64,000 nt of DNA from UBA2137 sp963740205 (GTDB lineage: Bacteria > Pseudomonadota > Alphaproteobacteria > Micavibrionales > Micavibrionaceae), in assembly GCA_963740205.1 (NCBI GenBank), contig CAVUDD010000005.1, positions 1-64,000 on the forward strand, read 5' to 3'. The stretch's first letter is position 1; each line of letters opens with the position of its first letter. Under the pieces are notes generated by a model that saw nothing but the letters and a program-made list of their open reading frames with translations, was not told the DNA's origin and did not search any database. Of this stretch, positions 16,114 through 25,929 are shown piece by piece. The position numbers and the translations under genes are program-made.

Positions 16114-18101
16114 GATTTTAACTCTAAAAGATCCTCATACAATTTAAGGGATTCAGGGTTTGCCAATGCCTCAACGTTTTTAACGGGGCGACCATGAACA
16201 ACGTCCCTTACGGCTAATTCAACAATCTTATTACTTTTTGTACGCGGAATATCAGCAACCTGTATTATTTTTGCAGGGACATGCCTTGGTGATGCCCCAC
16301 TCCTCACCTTAGTACGAATTTCTTTTTCCATATCATCTTTTAGGATCAATCCAGTAGCAAGACGAACGAACAAGACAACACGCACATCGCTGTCCCAATC
16401 CTGTCCTATTGCTAGACTCTCAAGAATACCCTCAATTTGCTCTACCTGTCTGTAAATCTCGGAAGTTCCTATGCGCACCCCTCCTGGATTTAATGTTGCA
16501 TCAGAACGACCATGTACAATCAGGCCATGGTTTTCCGTCTTTTCAACCCAATCTCCATGTCGCCAGATATTTGGGTATTCAGCAAAATAGGCCTTAAAAT
16601 ATTTCTGACCGTCAGCATCATGCCAAAAGCCTACTGGCATGGATGGAATGGGGCCTGTGCACACCAATTCTCCTGCGCCTCCACCCTCAGGGATTGATTT
16701 TCCTTTCGCATCATAAATATCGACCGGGGTCGCCAGTGCTGCACCTTGTAACTCTCCTCTAAAAACTGGAGACCAAGGATTTCCGATTCCAAAACTGGCA
16801 GAGATAATATCCGTTCCACCGTATATAGAGGCGACGTGCAAGTCACTTTTGATGTGCTCATATATATAGTCAAAACTTTCATGCACCAGTGGGGAACCAG
16901 TAGAGGTTAGAATTTTCAAATCACTTAAATTAAAATCCCTATCAGGTCTGATATCCGCATTTTTCAATGCGTCGATATATTTTGCAGAGGTTCCAAAAAG
17001 CCTACATTTATGCTTACTGGTAAATTCCCATAGTATATTTCCATCAGGATAAAATGGTGAGCCGTCATAAAGTAAAAGCGGAGCCTCGCAGGCTAACGCA
17101 GATATTAACCAATTCCACATCATCCACCCGCATGTCGTGAAATAGAAGACAGGCTCACCAGAATGGATATCACATTGTAATATCCATTCTTTCAAATGCT
17201 GTAGAAGTGTTCCACCATGGCCGTGCACAATACATTTGGGAACGCCTGTAGTACCAGACGAGAACATAATATAAAGCGGGTGATTGAACTCCACTTGCTC
17301 GAACTTAATATCCTGAGGTTCAAAATCTTTTATTGCCTTATCAAATAAAACGGCCTTATCAGTTTCAACTAATGAAATATCTGGATTATCCTTCGTAAAA
17401 GGAACTACGATAACCTGTTTTAAAGACGGTAAATGCGGACAAAGCTGTTTAACCTTGTCTAGACAATCATGTGTTTTACCGTTGTAGTAATACGCCTCTA
17501 CAGTCACAAGAATAACAGGGTCAATTTGTCCAAAGCGATCTATAAGACCTTGCACTCCAAAATCGGGGGAAGCCGATGAAAATATTGCACCTAGTGAAGC
17601 AGTAGCGCACGCCGCAAAAATTGTTTCAGCGCAATTAGGCATATAAGCCGCGACACGATCTCCTTTTTTCACACCTTGTTTTATAAATAATTGCTGGAAA
17701 AGACTGACTTTTGCATGAACATCATCAAAGCTAAACTTTCTTTCCTCGCCTCTTTCATTTCGGAATATAATGGCCGTATCTTTCCCTTTTTTACGTAATA
17801 AATTTTCTGCGTAATTAAGGGTGCCTTGGGGGAAAAACTGCGCACCCGGCATTTTGTGTCCGTCATTAAGAATAACGTCACCTTTCTCACCAATGACGCC
17901 TGCAAAATTCCACAAAGCCGACCAGAATTTTTCAGTGTTTTCATTACTCCATTGCCATAAATCTTGGTAATTTTTAAAATTGCCTTCGTTCAAAAATTTT
18001 ACGAACGCACTTAATCTTGAATTCTCTACACGCTCCTGTGATGGCGTCCATAACGGTTTACATGGATCTTCCAGCTTTTTGTTATCTAGTTGCATAGTCA
18101 A
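16110..18101 (-). CDS. aacS: acetoacetyl-CoA synthetase
   Basis: 663 residues, normal for the family. ANL-superfamily motifs are present: the AMP-binding P-loop MFSSGTTGVPKCIVHGHGG (~280-298), YGGTD, the hinge HGRSDATLNPGGVRIG and the catalytic lysine near the end in PRTKSNKIVELAVRD. The N-terminal ~95 residues (ACAS_N, with FPQGTLNYAENLL) fit acetoacetyl- rather than acetyl-CoA synthetase. It activates acetoacetate to acetoacetyl-CoA in the cytosol, feeding ketone-body or PHB carbon into central metabolism. It is transcribed alone and divergently from the dsbD-like gene. Confidence 0.93.
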   Translation of the reverse strand: MTMQLDNKKLEDPCKPLWTPSQERVENSRLSAFVKFLNEGNFKNYQDLWQWSNENTEKFWSALWNFAGVIGEKGDVILNDGHKMPGAQFFPQGTLNYAENLLRKKGKDTAIIFRNERGEERKFSFDDVHAKVSLFQQLFIKQGVKKGDRVAAYMPNCAETIFAACATASLGAIFSSASPDFGVQGLIDRFGQIDPVILVTVEAYYYNGKTHDCLDKVKQLCPHLPSLKQVIVVPFTKDNPDISLVETDKAVLFDKAIKDFEPQDIKFEQVEFNHPLYIMFSSGTTGVPKCIVHGHGGTLLQHLKEWILQCDIHSGEPVFYFTTCGWMMWNWLISALACEAPLLLYDGSPFYPDGNILWEFTSKHKCRLFGTSAKYIDALKNADIRPDRDFNLSDLKILTSTGSPLVHESFDYIYEHIKSDLHVASIYGGTDIISASFGIGNPWSPVFRGELQGAALATPVDIYDAKGKSIPEGGGAGELVCTGPIPSMPVGFWHDADGQKYFKAYFAEYPNIWRHGDWVEKTENHGLIVHGRSDATLNPGGVRIGTSEIYRQVEQIEGILESLAIGQDWDSDVRVVLFVRLATGLILKDDMEKEIRTKVRSGASPRHVPAKIIQVADIPRTKSNKIVELAVRDVVHGRPVKNVEALANPESLKLYEDLLELKS

Positions 18102-18185
18102 AACCTTTATTAAAAAGCGGTTCTAGTGCTTTCTTTCATTGGAAATAATGATATATCTTAAAACATTAAGTCCCTAAGACAAATA

Positions 18186-20360
18186 ATGGCTGAAACTTAT
18201 CCCATGCGACACATAATACTTCTCTTTTTCTTCACACTCGCCGTACTTGCCAGCAACAATGCTTTGGCACAAGACATCGAAAGCCGTATTGAGCCTACGC
18301 TTTACGCCTCAGTTGATACTGCCGTACCAGGGCAGAGTTTTGATGTGGCTCTCGAGCTTATTATTGATGATGAATGGCACACTTACTGGAAGAATCCCGG
18401 CGATTCAGGAATTCCCATTACTGTTACATGGACACGTCCAGAAAATATAGAAATTGGGGATTTGAACTGGCCAACACCTTCTGTTAATCGCACAGATAGT
18501 ATTGTTGATTTTGGCTATGCCGAGCGCGCAATCCTTACCACCAGAGTTACTCTTCCAGAAAATTTTGCAGCAAGTGAATTCGTTCTTACTGCCGATTTGA
18601 ATATGCTGGTGTGCAAAGAGATTTGCATTCCTGAGAATGACACAGTCCAACTTCTTTTACCTGTGGGTGACGCGGTAGAGTTTGCCAATGAAAATATTTT
18701 TGCTGATGCAAAGAGTATGATGCCTGCTTTTGATGTTATAAAAGCAACCTATGCAGAAGATAACGGCTTTTTTGTCTTAAATTTAGTTCCCGTCCCAAAA
18801 AATCTTGAAAACGCCACTAATATTGATGTGTTCCCAGAAGAATGGGGCATTATTCTTAACGGTGTCGTTCCAAAAGTAAGCATAAATCAATCTGCCGCTA
18901 CTTTATCTATTCCGCGTGGCTCAAGAGAACTATCTGAAATTTCTGAATTTTCAGGTGTTATATCTTACGAAAACAGCGGTGAGAGAACATCTTATTCTTT
19001 CAGGGCAAGTCATAATAACCAACTTGAATTACCTGCACAAAAGCCTCTCACAACATTTGCAGGACAAGACGGTCAAAATGTTCCTGCTCCACAATCACCT
19101 TCAAATGGTAACATTACAGAAACTGAAAGCTCATCTAATATTGGATATATAGAAGCGTTACTTTTTGCCTTTATAGGCGGACTTATTTTGAACCTGATGC
19201 CTTGCGTATTTCCAATTCTGTCAATGAAGGCGTTGAGTTTTGCAAAATTATCATCAAAAGAGCGTAAAGACGCCGCCATGCATGGTATTCTTTACACCGC
19301 AGGTGTCGTTTCATCCATGCTTGTTTTTGCCGGTATTATCTCAGTTTTACAAGCTGGTGGAAGCCAAATCGGCTGGGGGTTCCAGCTTCAAAATCCTCTT
19401 ATTGTCGCCCTTCTATTCTGGCTTTTCTTCATCATTGGCTTGAACCTCCTTGGTCTTTTTGATGTGACAAGCAGTTTTTCAAATATTGGGCATCGTTTTA
19501 CTTCTAAAAATGGATATAGGAATGACTTCTTAACTGGAGTCCTTGTTGTTATCGTAGCAACTCCATGCACGGCGCCTTTTATGGCCGCAGCTGTAGGCTA
19601 TGCCCTTGTGCACTCACCCATAGTTACCTTCACTATTTTTACAGGATTGGGACTTGGTTTAGCTCTACCATTTCTTTTATTATCCGTTTCTCCATCCCTA
19701 CAGAAATTCATGCCAAAACCTGGATCATGGATGATTGTGTTTAAACAAATTATCGCCTTCCCAATGTTTCTGGCGTGCATATGGCTTGCTTGGGTTATTG
19801 CCCTCCAGACAGGTGCAGACGGTATCGCTGCAACTCTTTTCGTTGCAACCCTTATTGCATTCTTTATTTGGTTTTCCAAAATTACATCAGGCCTGCTATT
19901 CTTTATTATTACGCTCCTGAGCCTTTTTGGTTTTTACAAAGCAATTGATGTTATTCATAAGGCTGACATGGCCATTGAGGAGCGCGTCGAAAGCCGTAAG
20001 CACAGTGATGCAGTTCGCTACACTCCTGAGGCATTAGAGGCAGCGCTAGCTGGTTCAAATCCGGTATTTGTGAATATGACAGCCGCATGGTGCATTACTT
20101 GCAAAGTAAATGAACGCACAACGATAAAAAGTGACAGTGTTCAGGAATACTTTAACCAAAATAACGTAGATTACATTGTTGGTGACTGGACACGCTTTGA
20201 TGAAAACATTACGAGCTACCTTGCCCAATTTAAAAGAAGTGGCGTTCCAATATATGTTTTCTATCCATCACCTGATGAAAATAACAATCGAGCAGAACCA
20301 ATTATATTACCGCAAATTCTAACACCAGACCTTGTTATTGAGACAATGCAAGCCAATTAA
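18186..20360 (+). CDS. DsbD-family protein-disulfide reductase
   Basis: 724 residues. A signal peptide is followed by a periplasmic alpha domain (~30-280) with LVCKEICIP. An eight-helix transmembrane domain has the redox cysteines in NLMPCVFP and ATPCTAPF. A C-terminal thioredoxin-like domain carries WCITC (~635). Reducing power passes from cytoplasmic thioredoxin through the membrane cysteines to periplasmic partners. The alpha domain is larger than in E. coli DsbD and resembles the ScsB-like form found in alphaproteobacteria. An ATG at 18204 is an equally plausible start. The secreted redoxin 33 bases downstream is a likely partner. Confidence 0.9.
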   Translation: MAETYPMRHIILLFFFTLAVLASNNALAQDIESRIEPTLYASVDTAVPGQSFDVALELIIDDEWHTYWKNPGDSGIPITVTWTRPENIEIGDLNWPTPSVNRTDSIVDFGYAERAILTTRVTLPENFAASEFVLTADLNMLVCKEICIPENDTVQLLLPVGDAVEFANENIFADAKSMMPAFDVIKATYAEDNGFFVLNLVPVPKNLENATNIDVFPEEWGIILNGVVPKVSINQSAATLSIPRGSRELSEISEFSGVISYENSGERTSYSFRASHNNQLELPAQKPLTTFAGQDGQNVPAPQSPSNGNITETESSSNIGYIEALLFAFIGGLILNLMPCVFPILSMKALSFAKLSSKERKDAAMHGILYTAGVVSSMLVFAGIISVLQAGGSQIGWGFQLQNPLIVALLFWLFFIIGLNLLGLFDVTSSFSNIGHRFTSKNGYRNDFLTGVLVVIVATPCTAPFMAAAVGYALVHSPIVTFTIFTGLGLGLALPFLLLSVSPSLQKFMPKPGSWMIVFKQIIAFPMFLACIWLAWVIALQTGADGIAATLFVATLIAFFIWFSKITSGLLFFIITLLSLFGFYKAIDVIHKADMAIEERVESRKHSDAVRYTPEALEAALAGSNPVFVNMTAAWCITCKVNERTTIKSDSVQEYFNQNNVDYIVGDWTRFDENITSYLAQFKRSGVPIYVFYPSPDENNNRAEPIILPQILTPDLVIETMQAN

Positions 20361-20392
20361 ATATACAGAGTTGAACTAACGGAGGAATTCCA

Positions 20393-20995
20393 ATGAAACT
20401 AATTCTTGCACTAACACTATTAATTTTTACGCCATTTCTTGCACATGCAGAGCCTGTTGTGGGCGAGGCCGCCCCAGATTTTACGGCTGTCGACTCCATT
20501 TCTGGTGAAGAAATAAAACTTTCAGACCTAAAAGGTAAAATTGTTGTAATGGAATGGACCAATCATGAGTGTCCCTTCGTGCGTAAGCACTATGACAGCG
20601 ATAACATGCAAACTTTGCAAAAAGAAACAGCTGGTGAAGACCTAGCTTGGATTTCCATTGTTTCCTCTGCAAAAGACAAACAAGGATTTTTGACAGCAGA
20701 GGAATCTAATGCAGTTATAAAGGAAGTAGATGCCTCGCCGAACTATAAAATTCTTGATGCCTCAGGTGAGCTCGGCGGGTTATACGATGCAAAGACCACT
20801 CCTCATATGTTCGTAATCGATGCAGATGGTACATTACGATATGCTGGTGCAATCGACAGTAACAGCTCACCTCGTGAAAGCTCAATCGAAGGTGCTACAA
20901 ATTACGTTCGCGATGCTATTATTTCGATTAGAGCTGGTGAAGATGTAAAGGTAGCTACGTCACAACCCTATGGTTGCAGCGTAAAATACAAATAA
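20393..20995 (+). CDS. secreted thioredoxin-like (AhpC/TSA-type) redoxin
   Basis: 200 residues. A signal peptide (to ~19, LAHA-EP) precedes a redoxin fold starting VGEAAPDFTAVD. The active site has one Cys (C60 in WTNHECPFVRKHY) without a CxxC partner. The typical C-terminal PYGCSVKYK supplies a second Cys (~196) that may act as the resolving residue. A strong GGAGG ribosome site precedes the ATG. Its place behind the DsbD-like gene suggests that DsbD keeps it reduced in the periplasm. The substrate, peroxide or protein thiols, cannot be told. A terminator follows at 21023. Confidence 0.85.
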   Translation: MKLILALTLLIFTPFLAHAEPVVGEAAPDFTAVDSISGEEIKLSDLKGKIVVMEWTNHECPFVRKHYDSDNMQTLQKETAGEDLAWISIVSSAKDKQGFLTAEESNAVIKEVDASPNYKILDASGELGGLYDAKTTPHMFVIDADGTLRYAGAIDSNSSPRESSIEGATNYVRDAIISIRAGEDVKVATSQPYGCSVKYK

Positions 20996-21022
20996 TTTAC
21001 AACGCATACTTGCAATTAAAAT

Positions 21023-21051
21023 ATCGGGGTTTGGTCATGCTAAACCCCGAT
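21023..21051 (+). terminator. rho-independent terminator after the redoxin gene
   Basis: ATCGGGGTTT (21023-21032) pairs perfectly with AAACCCCGAT (21042-21051) over a 9-base loop, followed by TTCCTTGTG. The 3' T-run is weak, but the position, 27 bases after the redoxin stop, fits. It separates the dsbD-redoxin pair from the histidine kinase gene. Confidence 0.75.
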
Positions 21052-21143
21052 TTCCTTGTGTTTGCCCCCTATTTTGTATTATGTTTAAAGAGTGATTCGT
21101 TTCTCGCGTCACCTCTCTTGTTAACACATCAAAATTTATACTC

Positions 21144-23141
21144 ATGGCTCAAAAAACAGCAAAGCACGCGCAAGCTGCAAATAATTCTATTAAATCCAAG
21201 GATCAAAAAGCTGATCCAGGTTTAACGCGTGTTTTATTAGATGGTGACGGTCATATCTGTTTTATGGGGAAAGATTTATCAAAAAAACTTTCTTACAAAC
21301 ATAAGAAAAATACCATTCAAAGCGCGCTTGATATTTTTGATTTTGAAGATAGCGAACAGGTTTTTCATGATACTGGGCAAGCTTTATTCGGCCTTAACCG
21401 CAACCAAAACCTCACTTTTTCAGATACGTTTCAAGATGGGACACATAAAGTCAGAACGCCACAAGGCAAAGCCCTTGAAATCTTTTTTAACAGAATAAAG
21501 ACTGAGCAAGGTACGTTTATCGTAGGCAATATTATTGATGACGATTCAACAAAGTCTGTTGTTGAGGAATTGACTGGATGGATATCGCAAACATTACCCA
21601 CTAACGAAGACACTCAGGAAAACTCAGATCTTTCAAATGAAGACATTCAGAATTTCTTACAAATGACCAACGAAGTTATGGTTTCGTGTCACAAAAACGG
21701 ATCGTTTCGTAATGTAAGTAAGAAATTCTATGAAACCTTTGGTTACACGCAAGATCAACTCCCCTCCCTTCAGTTCATGGATATTATCGCTCCTGAAGAC
21801 AGAGGGACTGTGCGACCTATTCTTATTCAGATGAAAAATGGCGATATTGATAAAGATCAAATCGTAAGTTTTGAGACACGCATTGTTTGTAATAACGGTG
21901 AACGCAGATGGGTAGAATGGCGACAAAAGAAGCTAGGCTCAAACATCTTTATGGTCGGGCAGGATTTAACAAGGCTAAAACAACAGCAAGCAATACTGGA
22001 AAATCAAAAATACCAACTTTCCGAAGCACAGGCTATTGGCCGCATGGGGCATTGGACATGGCACTTGCATGATCATTCTGTTGAATGGTCCAAAGAAATA
22101 TTCCGTATTCTGGGCGTAGATGAAAAAACTTATGAGCCCAAAATAGATAATATTACCAAAGCTATTCATAGACGTGACTTAGGAAGAATTGTGCAATCTT
22201 TCCAACGCTCTATGATAGACAAAAAAGATTTTGAGCTAGAATTCCGCATTAAACGCCCCGAGGGTGATACGCGTTATATAAGGTGCCAAGGTCGCTGTCG
22301 TATGGAAGAAGACGACGAGGTCACAGCCCTTTTCGGAATTATGCAGGACATCACCGATCGTCACGAATATGAAACGGAACTCATGCAGGCAAAGGACTCT
22401 GCTGAGCGTGCCTATGCTACCAAATCACAGTTCTTAGCCAACATGAGCCACGAGCTTCGGACACCTCTGAATGCCATTATTGGTTTTTCCGAGATGATAC
22501 AGCAGCAACTTCTAGGGCCTATAGGTACAGAAAAATATCTGGATTACGTGAGTGGCATAAGGGAAAGTGGCGAACATCTTCTCGATCTGATTACGGATAT
22601 TTTAGACATGTCCAAAATCGAGGCTGGAAAATACGAACTGGATATTGAAAAAGTAAAAATTCACGACGTCTTAGATATGGCTTTGCATATGATGGAAAGT
22701 CGTGCCCTGGATGATAATATCAAACTTGTTGGCAAATGGAAAAAAGAGACAAAATCTCCAGTCATAAAAGTTGACCGAAGAGCTGTAATGCAGATCGCAT
22801 TAAATATTATATCCAATGCTGTTAAATTTTCCGATAAGGATGGCAAAGTTACAGCGGAATGTTTAGAGCGCGACAACTATATTGCTATCAAGGTTACAGA
22901 TACTGGAATTGGTATACCTGCAAACAAAATCAACGATATTTTACGTCCGTTCGAACAGGTTTGTAATCAATATTCGCGTAATCACGAAGGCTCCGGTCTT
23001 GGGCTCGCTATTACCAAGGAGTTGGTAGAGTTACATGGTGGTAATTTGTTTATAGAGAGCGCAATGGGAAAGGGTACAACTGTTACAATACGCCTGCCCA
23101 TTGATGCCAATAAAACACGACAGGATATCCAGCGCGCTTAA
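21144..23141 (+). CDS. PAS-domain sensor histidine kinase
   Basis: 665 residues, no membrane segment, so cytosolic. An N-terminal region (~25-130) looks like a degenerate PAS. A PAS-PAC domain (~160-285) and a second one (~295-410, ending GIMQDITDRHEYE) follow. HisKA has phosphorylatable H436 in FLANMSHELRTPLN. The ATPase domain has N box NIISNAVKF, G1 DTGIGIP and G2 GSGLGLAI. The QQQLLGPIG stretch after the H box is typical of alphaproteobacterial PleC/DivJ-like kinases. No regulator gene adjoins it. Its stop is one base from the convergent SDR stop. Confidence 0.92.
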   Translation: MAQKTAKHAQAANNSIKSKDQKADPGLTRVLLDGDGHICFMGKDLSKKLSYKHKKNTIQSALDIFDFEDSEQVFHDTGQALFGLNRNQNLTFSDTFQDGTHKVRTPQGKALEIFFNRIKTEQGTFIVGNIIDDDSTKSVVEELTGWISQTLPTNEDTQENSDLSNEDIQNFLQMTNEVMVSCHKNGSFRNVSKKFYETFGYTQDQLPSLQFMDIIAPEDRGTVRPILIQMKNGDIDKDQIVSFETRIVCNNGERRWVEWRQKKLGSNIFMVGQDLTRLKQQQAILENQKYQLSEAQAIGRMGHWTWHLHDHSVEWSKEIFRILGVDEKTYEPKIDNITKAIHRRDLGRIVQSFQRSMIDKKDFELEFRIKRPEGDTRYIRCQGRCRMEEDDEVTALFGIMQDITDRHEYETELMQAKDSAERAYATKSQFLANMSHELRTPLNAIIGFSEMIQQQLLGPIGTEKYLDYVSGIRESGEHLLDLITDILDMSKIEAGKYELDIEKVKIHDVLDMALHMMESRALDDNIKLVGKWKKETKSPVIKVDRRAVMQIALNIISNAVKFSDKDGKVTAECLERDNYIAIKVTDTGIGIPANKINDILRPFEQVCNQYSRNHEGSGLGLAITKELVELHGGNLFIESAMGKGTTVTIRLPIDANKTRQDIQRA

Positions 23142-23142
23142 A

Positions 23143-24066
23143 TTAAGATACCTCTGATGCCTTATTCCTTGTTGTGGCAAGGCAGTCAGCAAGACCTTCC
23201 CTATATGTTGGAAATTTAAGATCCATTGAGAAAGCACCCTTTACCTTCGCATTATCAACTCTCTTATTATCCGAATAAAAACTCATGGTTATAGGTGCAA
23301 GATTAGCCTTTTCAATCTCAACAACTGGTGGAGGGTCAATTCCCATCAATTCGCATGCATAACCAATGACATCGTGGCTTGGAGCTGGCTCATCATCAGC
23401 AACGTTATATATTTCACCTGATGTTGGATTTTCCATTGAATTCACAAGAATATTGGCAATGTCTTTAACGTGAATGCGATTAAAGACGTGGCCTTCTTTA
23501 TATATGCGCCTTGCAATTCCTGCCTCAACTGACTCAATTGCGCTTCTATCCGGGCCATAAATCCCTGCCAACCTAAAAATATGCAAGGGAAGTCCATTCT
23601 TGTAGTGAAGGCTTTTCCATTGATCTTCTGCGTTAGCGCGACGTGAACCCCTGATTGTACTAGGTCGTATTTCCGCAGTTTCATCAACTATCTGGCCATT
23701 ACGATCGCCATAAACGCCAGTAGTAGACAAATAACCAAACCATTTTAGATTTTCGAGTTGAGCTATGTCCTTTGCATAAGCACGAAATACAGGGTCGCCT
23801 TCTTTATCGGGTGGAGCCGATATGAGGATATGCGTTGCATCTTCAAGCCGATACGCTAATTCGGGAGCAGGTGTGAGCGTGTCATGCAAATAAAGCTTAA
23901 TACCACGCTCTTTGTAATAATCGCGCTTTTCAGGGTCACGCGTTGTTCCCTTTATGACCCAGTCACCACCTTGATCATTTAATTGTTTAAGAACCTCTGC
24001 CAAGTGCGCACAGGTATAACCGAAACCAAAACAAAAAAGGACTTTTTGGGCGGAAGTTTCACTCAT
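23143..24066 (-). CDS. SDR-family NAD-dependent epimerase-like protein
   Basis: 307 residues. The Rossmann start has FCFGFGYTCAHLAEVL, a variant of GxxGxxG, then YLSTTGVYGDRNG with the active-site Tyr region and HIFRLAGIYGPDRSAIE. This matches the YeeZ-like extended SDR group found beside fzlA in alphaproteobacteria. No YxxxK motif is evident, so catalytic activity is uncertain. It starts 39 bases downstream of the FzlA gene on the same strand, and the two are likely co-transcribed. Confidence 0.82.
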   Translation of the reverse strand: MSETSAQKVLFCFGFGYTCAHLAEVLKQLNDQGGDWVIKGTTRDPEKRDYYKERGIKLYLHDTLTPAPELAYRLEDATHILISAPPDKEGDPVFRAYAKDIAQLENLKWFGYLSTTGVYGDRNGQIVDETAEIRPSTIRGSRRANAEDQWKSLHYKNGLPLHIFRLAGIYGPDRSAIESVEAGIARRIYKEGHVFNRIHVKDIANILVNSMENPTSGEIYNVADDEPAPSHDVIGYACELMGIDPPPVVEIEKANLAPITMSFYSDNKRVDNAKVKGAFSMDLKFPTYREGLADCLATTRNKASEVS

Positions 24067-24104
24067 GTTATCTGCAACCTTATTATTCTTATTTTTGTAC
24101 AGGA

Positions 24105-24773
24105 TTAAAAATTAACGTCTTCGTAGTGCTTTACAGGTGTGAAGCCTGGAACGCGGTCACTCAATAACGGCTTAAATGAAGGACGAGATTTTATGCGCGC
24201 ATACCAATCTCGCGCTGCATGGTGTTCGTCCCAAGGCACGTCGCCCATGTAATCAATAGCAGAAATGTGGGCCGCAGCCGCTACATCGGCCAATGAAAAA
24301 TCATCACCAGCCAGCCAACGTCTACGTTCTATAAGAAAACCGATATAGTCGAGATGATAATGAATGTTGGCATGTCCCGCGCGCACGGATGGCCCATGTG
24401 GCTCACCGAGATGAAGGATTTGCTTCATTATTTTCTCACCGAAAAGATTATCCGTGACTTCGCGATTAAATTTGACATCGAACCAACCCACAAGTCTGCG
24501 CACTTCCGCACGCTGCACAGGGTCATGTCCAAGCAATGTTTTCTCAGGGTATACCTCTTCAAGATATTCACAAATCACTGCACTATTTGAAAGCGTTGTG
24601 CCATCTGCCTCAACCAGAACAGGCACATCTCCAGCAGGGTTCAAAGCCAAAAAATCAGTGCGTCTTTCCCAAACCTTTTCGATTTGAAGATCAAATTCCA
24701 GTCCTTTTTCCGCTAAAACAATGCGTGTTTTTCGGGAGAAAGGTTGCAGCCAAAGGTGAAAAAGCGTTCTCAT
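24105..24773 (-). CDS. fzlA: FzlA-like glutathione-S-transferase-fold protein
   Basis: 222 residues with an N-terminal thioredoxin fold (~1-75; KVWERRTDFLALNPAGDVPVLV) and an all-helical GST C-domain. The WERR...NPAG-VPVL core, VGWFDVKFNREVT, and the tail DRVPGFTPVKHYEDVNF match FzlA of Caulobacter as I recall it, a GST homologue that binds FtsZ and activates division-site cell-wall synthesis. The SDR beside it and uppP nearby are the usual alphaproteobacterial neighbours, which supports the assignment. An ordinary GST is the alternative. Confidence 0.75.
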   Translation of the reverse strand: MRTLFHLWLQPFSRKTRIVLAEKGLEFDLQIEKVWERRTDFLALNPAGDVPVLVEADGTTLSNSAVICEYLEEVYPEKTLLGHDPVQRAEVRRLVGWFDVKFNREVTDNLFGEKIMKQILHLGEPHGPSVRAGHANIHYHLDYIGFLIERRRWLAGDDFSLADVAAAAHISAIDYMGDVPWDEHHAARDWYARIKSRPSFKPLLSDRVPGFTPVKHYEDVNF

Positions 24774-24816
24774 GATGTAAAATCATATCATTTTTTACGC
24801 AATACGCTATTTGTTT

Positions 24817-25929
24817 TTAATTATTTGGGAGAGCTTTATTTGCTAAAAGGCGCACCTTTATAGTTATTTCTCTTGATACAGTACGGTCCTCGCTCCAATC
24901 GCCACCCCCAATGCCGTAATCCAGTCGATCAATAGTCATGCTTCCCTCAGCCTGTGCCAAGCTCTCTTCAGGATAGGTAACATTAAAAACAAGAGATTGT
25001 GGTTTTTCTATTCCCCTTAAATTAAATATACCCTTTGCCACGTATGACCCATTTTCGTTTCGGGTAATATCATTGGAAATAAATGAAGATTTTTCATACG
25101 TATCGGTGTCCAGCCATAATTCATGCCCAATATATTCGCTTAATTTAGGTAGAGATGTCGTAACAGAATTCATATCAATTTCGACATTTATCGCACTATT
25201 TTCAAGATTATTTTCATCAAAATAAATATCTGATTCCCACTTTCCAAAACTACCCGAAAAGTCTTTACCCATTTGCACACCGTTAAAAACAATCTCACTC
25301 TCTTCGTAATTAACATTCCAATTCGATTGGGGGGATTTAGCGTGAGCCGCAGAATTTACAAAGCTTGTGATTGCAATGAGAATAACAAGCTTAGAAAACG
25401 GTAACATTCTTTTCAGGGTTATATCCTTATCCCAAAAATGGTGTTTCAATGCCCCCAGCGCGTGAATTGAGATTAAACCAATCAATGCAAAACCAAGATA
25501 CTCATGTATCACTGCTAGGTTTTCTCCCAAGGATTCATTTTTTCCAATTAAGTCTGGTAACGTAAAAATATCGAAAAAGGAAACTGGAAATCCATACGCT
25601 GATGACATTAGCCATCCCGTAACAGGCATAAAGAAAACAATGACATAGAGAAATATATGCGCGATTTTAGCCAAATTTCTTTCCCATCTTGCGTGAGTGG
25701 CCAATGGTTTTGGTGATTGATGGGTTATTGTCCATATTAGACGTAGAGAAACTACCGCGAGTATAGCAACACCAATTGACTTATGTAGAAGATATAACTC
25801 CATCTTATCAGGTGAGAAATCAAGGTCTGTCATATACAAACCTAAGCCCAGCATAAAAATGACAAGGATCGCATTTAACCAATGAAAGGTTTTGGCTGTA
25901 GTGCTGTATCCAGAAATTGGCTTATTCAT
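24817..25929 (-). CDS. cytochrome b561 - YceI domain fusion
   Basis: 370 residues from the ATG at 25929; that ATG overlaps the stop of the upstream yceI by 8 bases. Residues 1-173 form a four-helix cytochrome b561 with candidate haem histidines H16, H49, H91, H142 and H156. Residues 175-197 look like a complete signal peptide (MLPFSKLVILIAITSF, then AHA-KS). Residues 198-370 are a YceI lipocalin-like domain (GIFNLRGIEKPQSL, DRLDYGIGGGDW) that binds isoprenoid or quinone-like lipids. The protein probably moves electrons between the quinone pool and a lipid held in the periplasmic domain. Confidence 0.88.
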   Translation of the reverse strand: MNKPISGYSTTAKTFHWLNAILVIFMLGLGLYMTDLDFSPDKMELYLLHKSIGVAILAVVSLRLIWTITHQSPKPLATHARWERNLAKIAHIFLYVIVFFMPVTGWLMSSAYGFPVSFFDIFTLPDLIGKNESLGENLAVIHEYLGFALIGLISIHALGALKHHFWDKDITLKRMLPFSKLVILIAITSFVNSAAHAKSPQSNWNVNYEESEIVFNGVQMGKDFSGSFGKWESDIYFDENNLENSAINVEIDMNSVTTSLPKLSEYIGHELWLDTDTYEKSSFISNDITRNENGSYVAKGIFNLRGIEKPQSLVFNVTYPEESLAQAEGSMTIDRLDYGIGGGDWSEDRTVSREITIKVRLLANKALPNN

